The translations under genes and the position numbers were made by a program. A DNA stretch of 8,370 nucleotides from JBCCZC01 sp039188505 (GTDB lineage: Bacteria; Pseudomonadota; Gammaproteobacteria; Xanthomonadales; SZUA-38): positions 1 to 8,370 of the forward strand of contig JBCCZC010000245.1 in the NCBI GenBank assembly GCA_039188505.1, in the 5' to 3' direction. The notes under the pieces are model-generated. The model ran no database searches and was not told where the DNA came from. It worked only from the letters and a program-made list of their open reading frames with translations. Below are positions 6,861 to 8,370 of the stretch, in pieces (the stretch's first letter is position 1; each line of letters opens with the position of its first letter).

Positions 6861-8370
6861 ATGAAGAAGTTTACAGCCGCGGTGCTGCTGACGGGCAGTA
6901 CTGTATTGATGGGCATGCATGGTGCAGCCCTGGCTCAGAGCACCGGTGGTCCAGCCGCCGAGACCGATTTCTCGTATCCGAGCGATCGCACGCCGCAGTA
7001 CATCGTGACTTTCCACGGTACGCAGTCCTTCGGGCAGGAGCTGGCCGCATTGCGGAGCAGCCTGGCCGCCCAGGCCGCTAACCCGGCCGAGCTGGACGAG
7101 CTCGTGGCAGCCAACCGCGCGACCCTCGAGCGCGATATCCGGCACGCGGCGCGCGCCCGGGTCGCCGACCTGCGGGCCTCAGCCGGCTTCAATGTCAAAT
7201 GGCAGCGAGCGCTTGCGACCGGCGCCGATGTCGTCCGCTTCGATCCGAGTGAAATCGGCATGAGCCATCAGGAGTTCATGCTTGAGCTCGAGGCCGACCC
7301 CGCGGTGGCGTCGGTCGAGTTCGACGCGCTGCTGAAGCCGATGTTCACGCCGAATGACCAGTTCTACAGCGCCCAGTGGCATTACTACGAGGCGACTGCG
7401 GGCCTGAACCTGGAGTCTGCCTGGGACACGGCCACGGGTGCCGGCGTCACCGTCGCGGTTCTCGACACGGGCCACCGGCCGCACGTCGATCTGATCGGCA
7501 ACATCATCGGCGGCTATGACTTCATCTCCGACTCGTCATCGGCGCGCGACGGCAACGGGCGTGACAGCAATGCCGAAGACGAGGGCGACTGGACGACCGG
7601 CGAATGCGGCCCGGCCAGCAACAGCTCCTGGCACGGCACGCATGTCTCCGGAACGATTGCTGCCGTGACCAACAACGGCACCGGCGTCGCTGGCGTTGCC
7701 TACAACGCGGATATCCTGTCCGTGCGCGTCCTTGGACGGTGCGGCGGTTCTCTCTCGGACATCGCCGACGCCGTTATCTGGTCGTCCGGCGGGAGCGTGG
7801 CCGGCGTCCCGAACAACTCGAATCCGGCAGAGGTCATCAACATGAGCCTCGGTGGCAGCGGCAGCTGCGGTAGCACCTACCAGAACGCCATCAACACGGC
7901 GGTCGGCAACGGCACCGTGGTCGTCGTCGCGGCGGGTAATTCCAACACCAATGCATCCGGCGCCCGTCCGGCCAACTGCGCCAACGTGGTCACGGTTGCC
8001 GCCCTCGACCGGCAGGGCAATCGCGCGAGCTACTCGAACTACGGTTCGGTCATCGACGTCGCGGCCCCGGGTGGCGAGACCAGCCCGACGTCCAGTAACG
8101 GCGTGGCGTCGACGCTCAACGCGGGCACCACGACGCCCGGCGGCGACAACTACGTCTACTACCAGGGCACGTCGATGGCCACGCCGCACGTGGCCGGCGT
8201 CGCTGCGCTGATGATCGACGAGAACCCGAGCCTTACGCCGGCGGAGATCGAAAGCATCCTCGCTAGCACCTCGCGCTCCATTCCTGGTAGCTGCAGCGGC
8301 GGCTGCGGCGCTGGCCTGGTCGACGCGACTGCCGCCGTTGCTGGATCGACCGGCGGCGGTGGCGGTGGTG
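6861..8370 (+). CDS. Secreted subtilisin-family (S8) serine protease, 3' end beyond window
   Basis: An open frame of 503 codons runs from the ATG to the window edge without a stop. It is a secreted subtilase. Residues 1-25 are a signal peptide (basic MKK, hydrophobic core, cleavage after ALA). Residues about 45-155 are an inhibitor_I9-like propeptide (QYIVTFHG start, VASVEFDALLKP end), longer than usual because of an Ala/Arg-rich helical insert at about 60-105. The catalytic domain begins near 158 and has every active-site residue: Asp202 in AVLDTGHRPH, His258 in HGTHVSGT, oxyanion Asn360 in AAGN, and Ser438 in GTSMATPHVAG. Several cysteines (GECGPA, GRCGGS, GSCGS, SCSGGCG) suggest disulfides, as in extracellular proteases. 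The last residues enter a glycine-rich linker, which in related gammaproteobacterial proteases precedes a C-terminal PPC, P or PKD-type domain; that domain is not visible here. Secretion is probably Sec plus type II, by inference. Confidence 0.95.
   Translation, partial: MKKFTAAVLLTGSTVLMGMHGAALAQSTGGPAAETDFSYPSDRTPQYIVTFHGTQSFGQELAALRSSLAAQAANPAELDELVAANRATLERDIRHAARARVADLRASAGFNVKWQRALATGADVVRFDPSEIGMSHQEFMLELEADPAVASVEFDALLKPMFTPNDQFYSAQWHYYEATAGLNLESAWDTATGAGVTVAVLDTGHRPHVDLIGNIIGGYDFISDSSSARDGNGRDSNAEDEGDWTTGECGPASNSSWHGTHVSGTIAAVTNNGTGVAGVAYNADILSVRVLGRCGGSLSDIADAVIWSSGGSVAGVPNNSNPAEVINMSLGGSGSCGSTYQNAINTAVGNGTVVVVAAGNSNTNASGARPANCANVVTVAALDRQGNRASYSNYGSVIDVAAPGGETSPTSSNGVASTLNAGTTTPGGDNYVYYQGTSMATPHVAGVAALMIDENPSLTPAEIESILASTSRSIPGSCSGGCGAGLVDATAAVAGSTGGGGGG

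Noticed and set aside
7536..8189. Minus-strand ORF opposite the S8 protease
   Set aside because: Val/Arg/Asp-rich low-complexity shadow of a GC-rich gene; the plus-strand frame has the complete catalytic residues.
8341..8370. GGC/GGT repeat at the right edge as a possible microsatellite
   Set aside because: It is in frame and encodes a poly-glycine linker typical of multidomain secreted proteases.
1..8370. Search for a novel defence, mobile or toxin-antitoxin system
   Set aside because: Every substantial ORF belongs to a recognisable enzyme family, and there are no repeats, transposases, nucleases or paired small toxins. The only unexplained coding candidate is the small ORF at 3689.

Overview
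The window is GC-rich, densely coded bacterial chromosome. Gene content and codon use suggest a Gram-negative gammaproteobacterium of the Xanthomonadales/Chromatiales or Wenzhouxiangella type. This is an inference from the secreted subtilisin, the tandem DsbA-fold protein, the fatty-acid genes and the strong GGAG-type ribosome sites. No taxonomic marker gene is present. I see no tRNA, rRNA, insertion sequence, phage gene or CRISPR array.

Left block, minus strand: an exported S41-type peptidase (1296 down past base 1) lies 92 bases downstream of a cytoplasmic protein with two DsbA/2-hydroxychromene-2-carboxylate-isomerase-like domains (2777 to 1389). The peptidase is split by a one-base frameshift near 855-872. 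Its N-terminal half is in one frame and its C-terminal half, with the catalytic serine region, is open in another frame to the window edge.

Middle block, plus strand: across a 204-base divergent gap lies an exported peroxiredoxin-like protein with a WCPYC motif (2982-3692). Its stop codon overlaps the GTG start of a small unrecognised ORF (3689-3862) that has a near-ideal ribosome site and may itself be frameshifted. A fatty-acyl-CoA ligase (4062-5723) follows. It converges tail to tail, with 5 bases between, on a patatin-like phospholipase of the RssA type (6556 to 5729). The lipase could release fatty acids and the ligase could activate them, but the genes are not co-transcribed.

Right block: a 304-base divergent gap holds the clearest promoter in the window (TTTACA, 17 bases, TAGTAT). 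A leader of about 140 bases with a small hairpin and a strong ribosome site follows. It leads into a secreted subtilisin-family (S8) protease with signal peptide, inhibitory propeptide and complete catalytic residues. This ORF runs off the right edge in a glycine-rich linker.

Overall this is ordinary housekeeping and secretory gene content. I found no convincing previously undescribed system. The items most worth checking are the peptidase frameshift, the small coupled ORF, the tandem DsbA fusion with one probably degenerate active site, and the structured leader of the protease.
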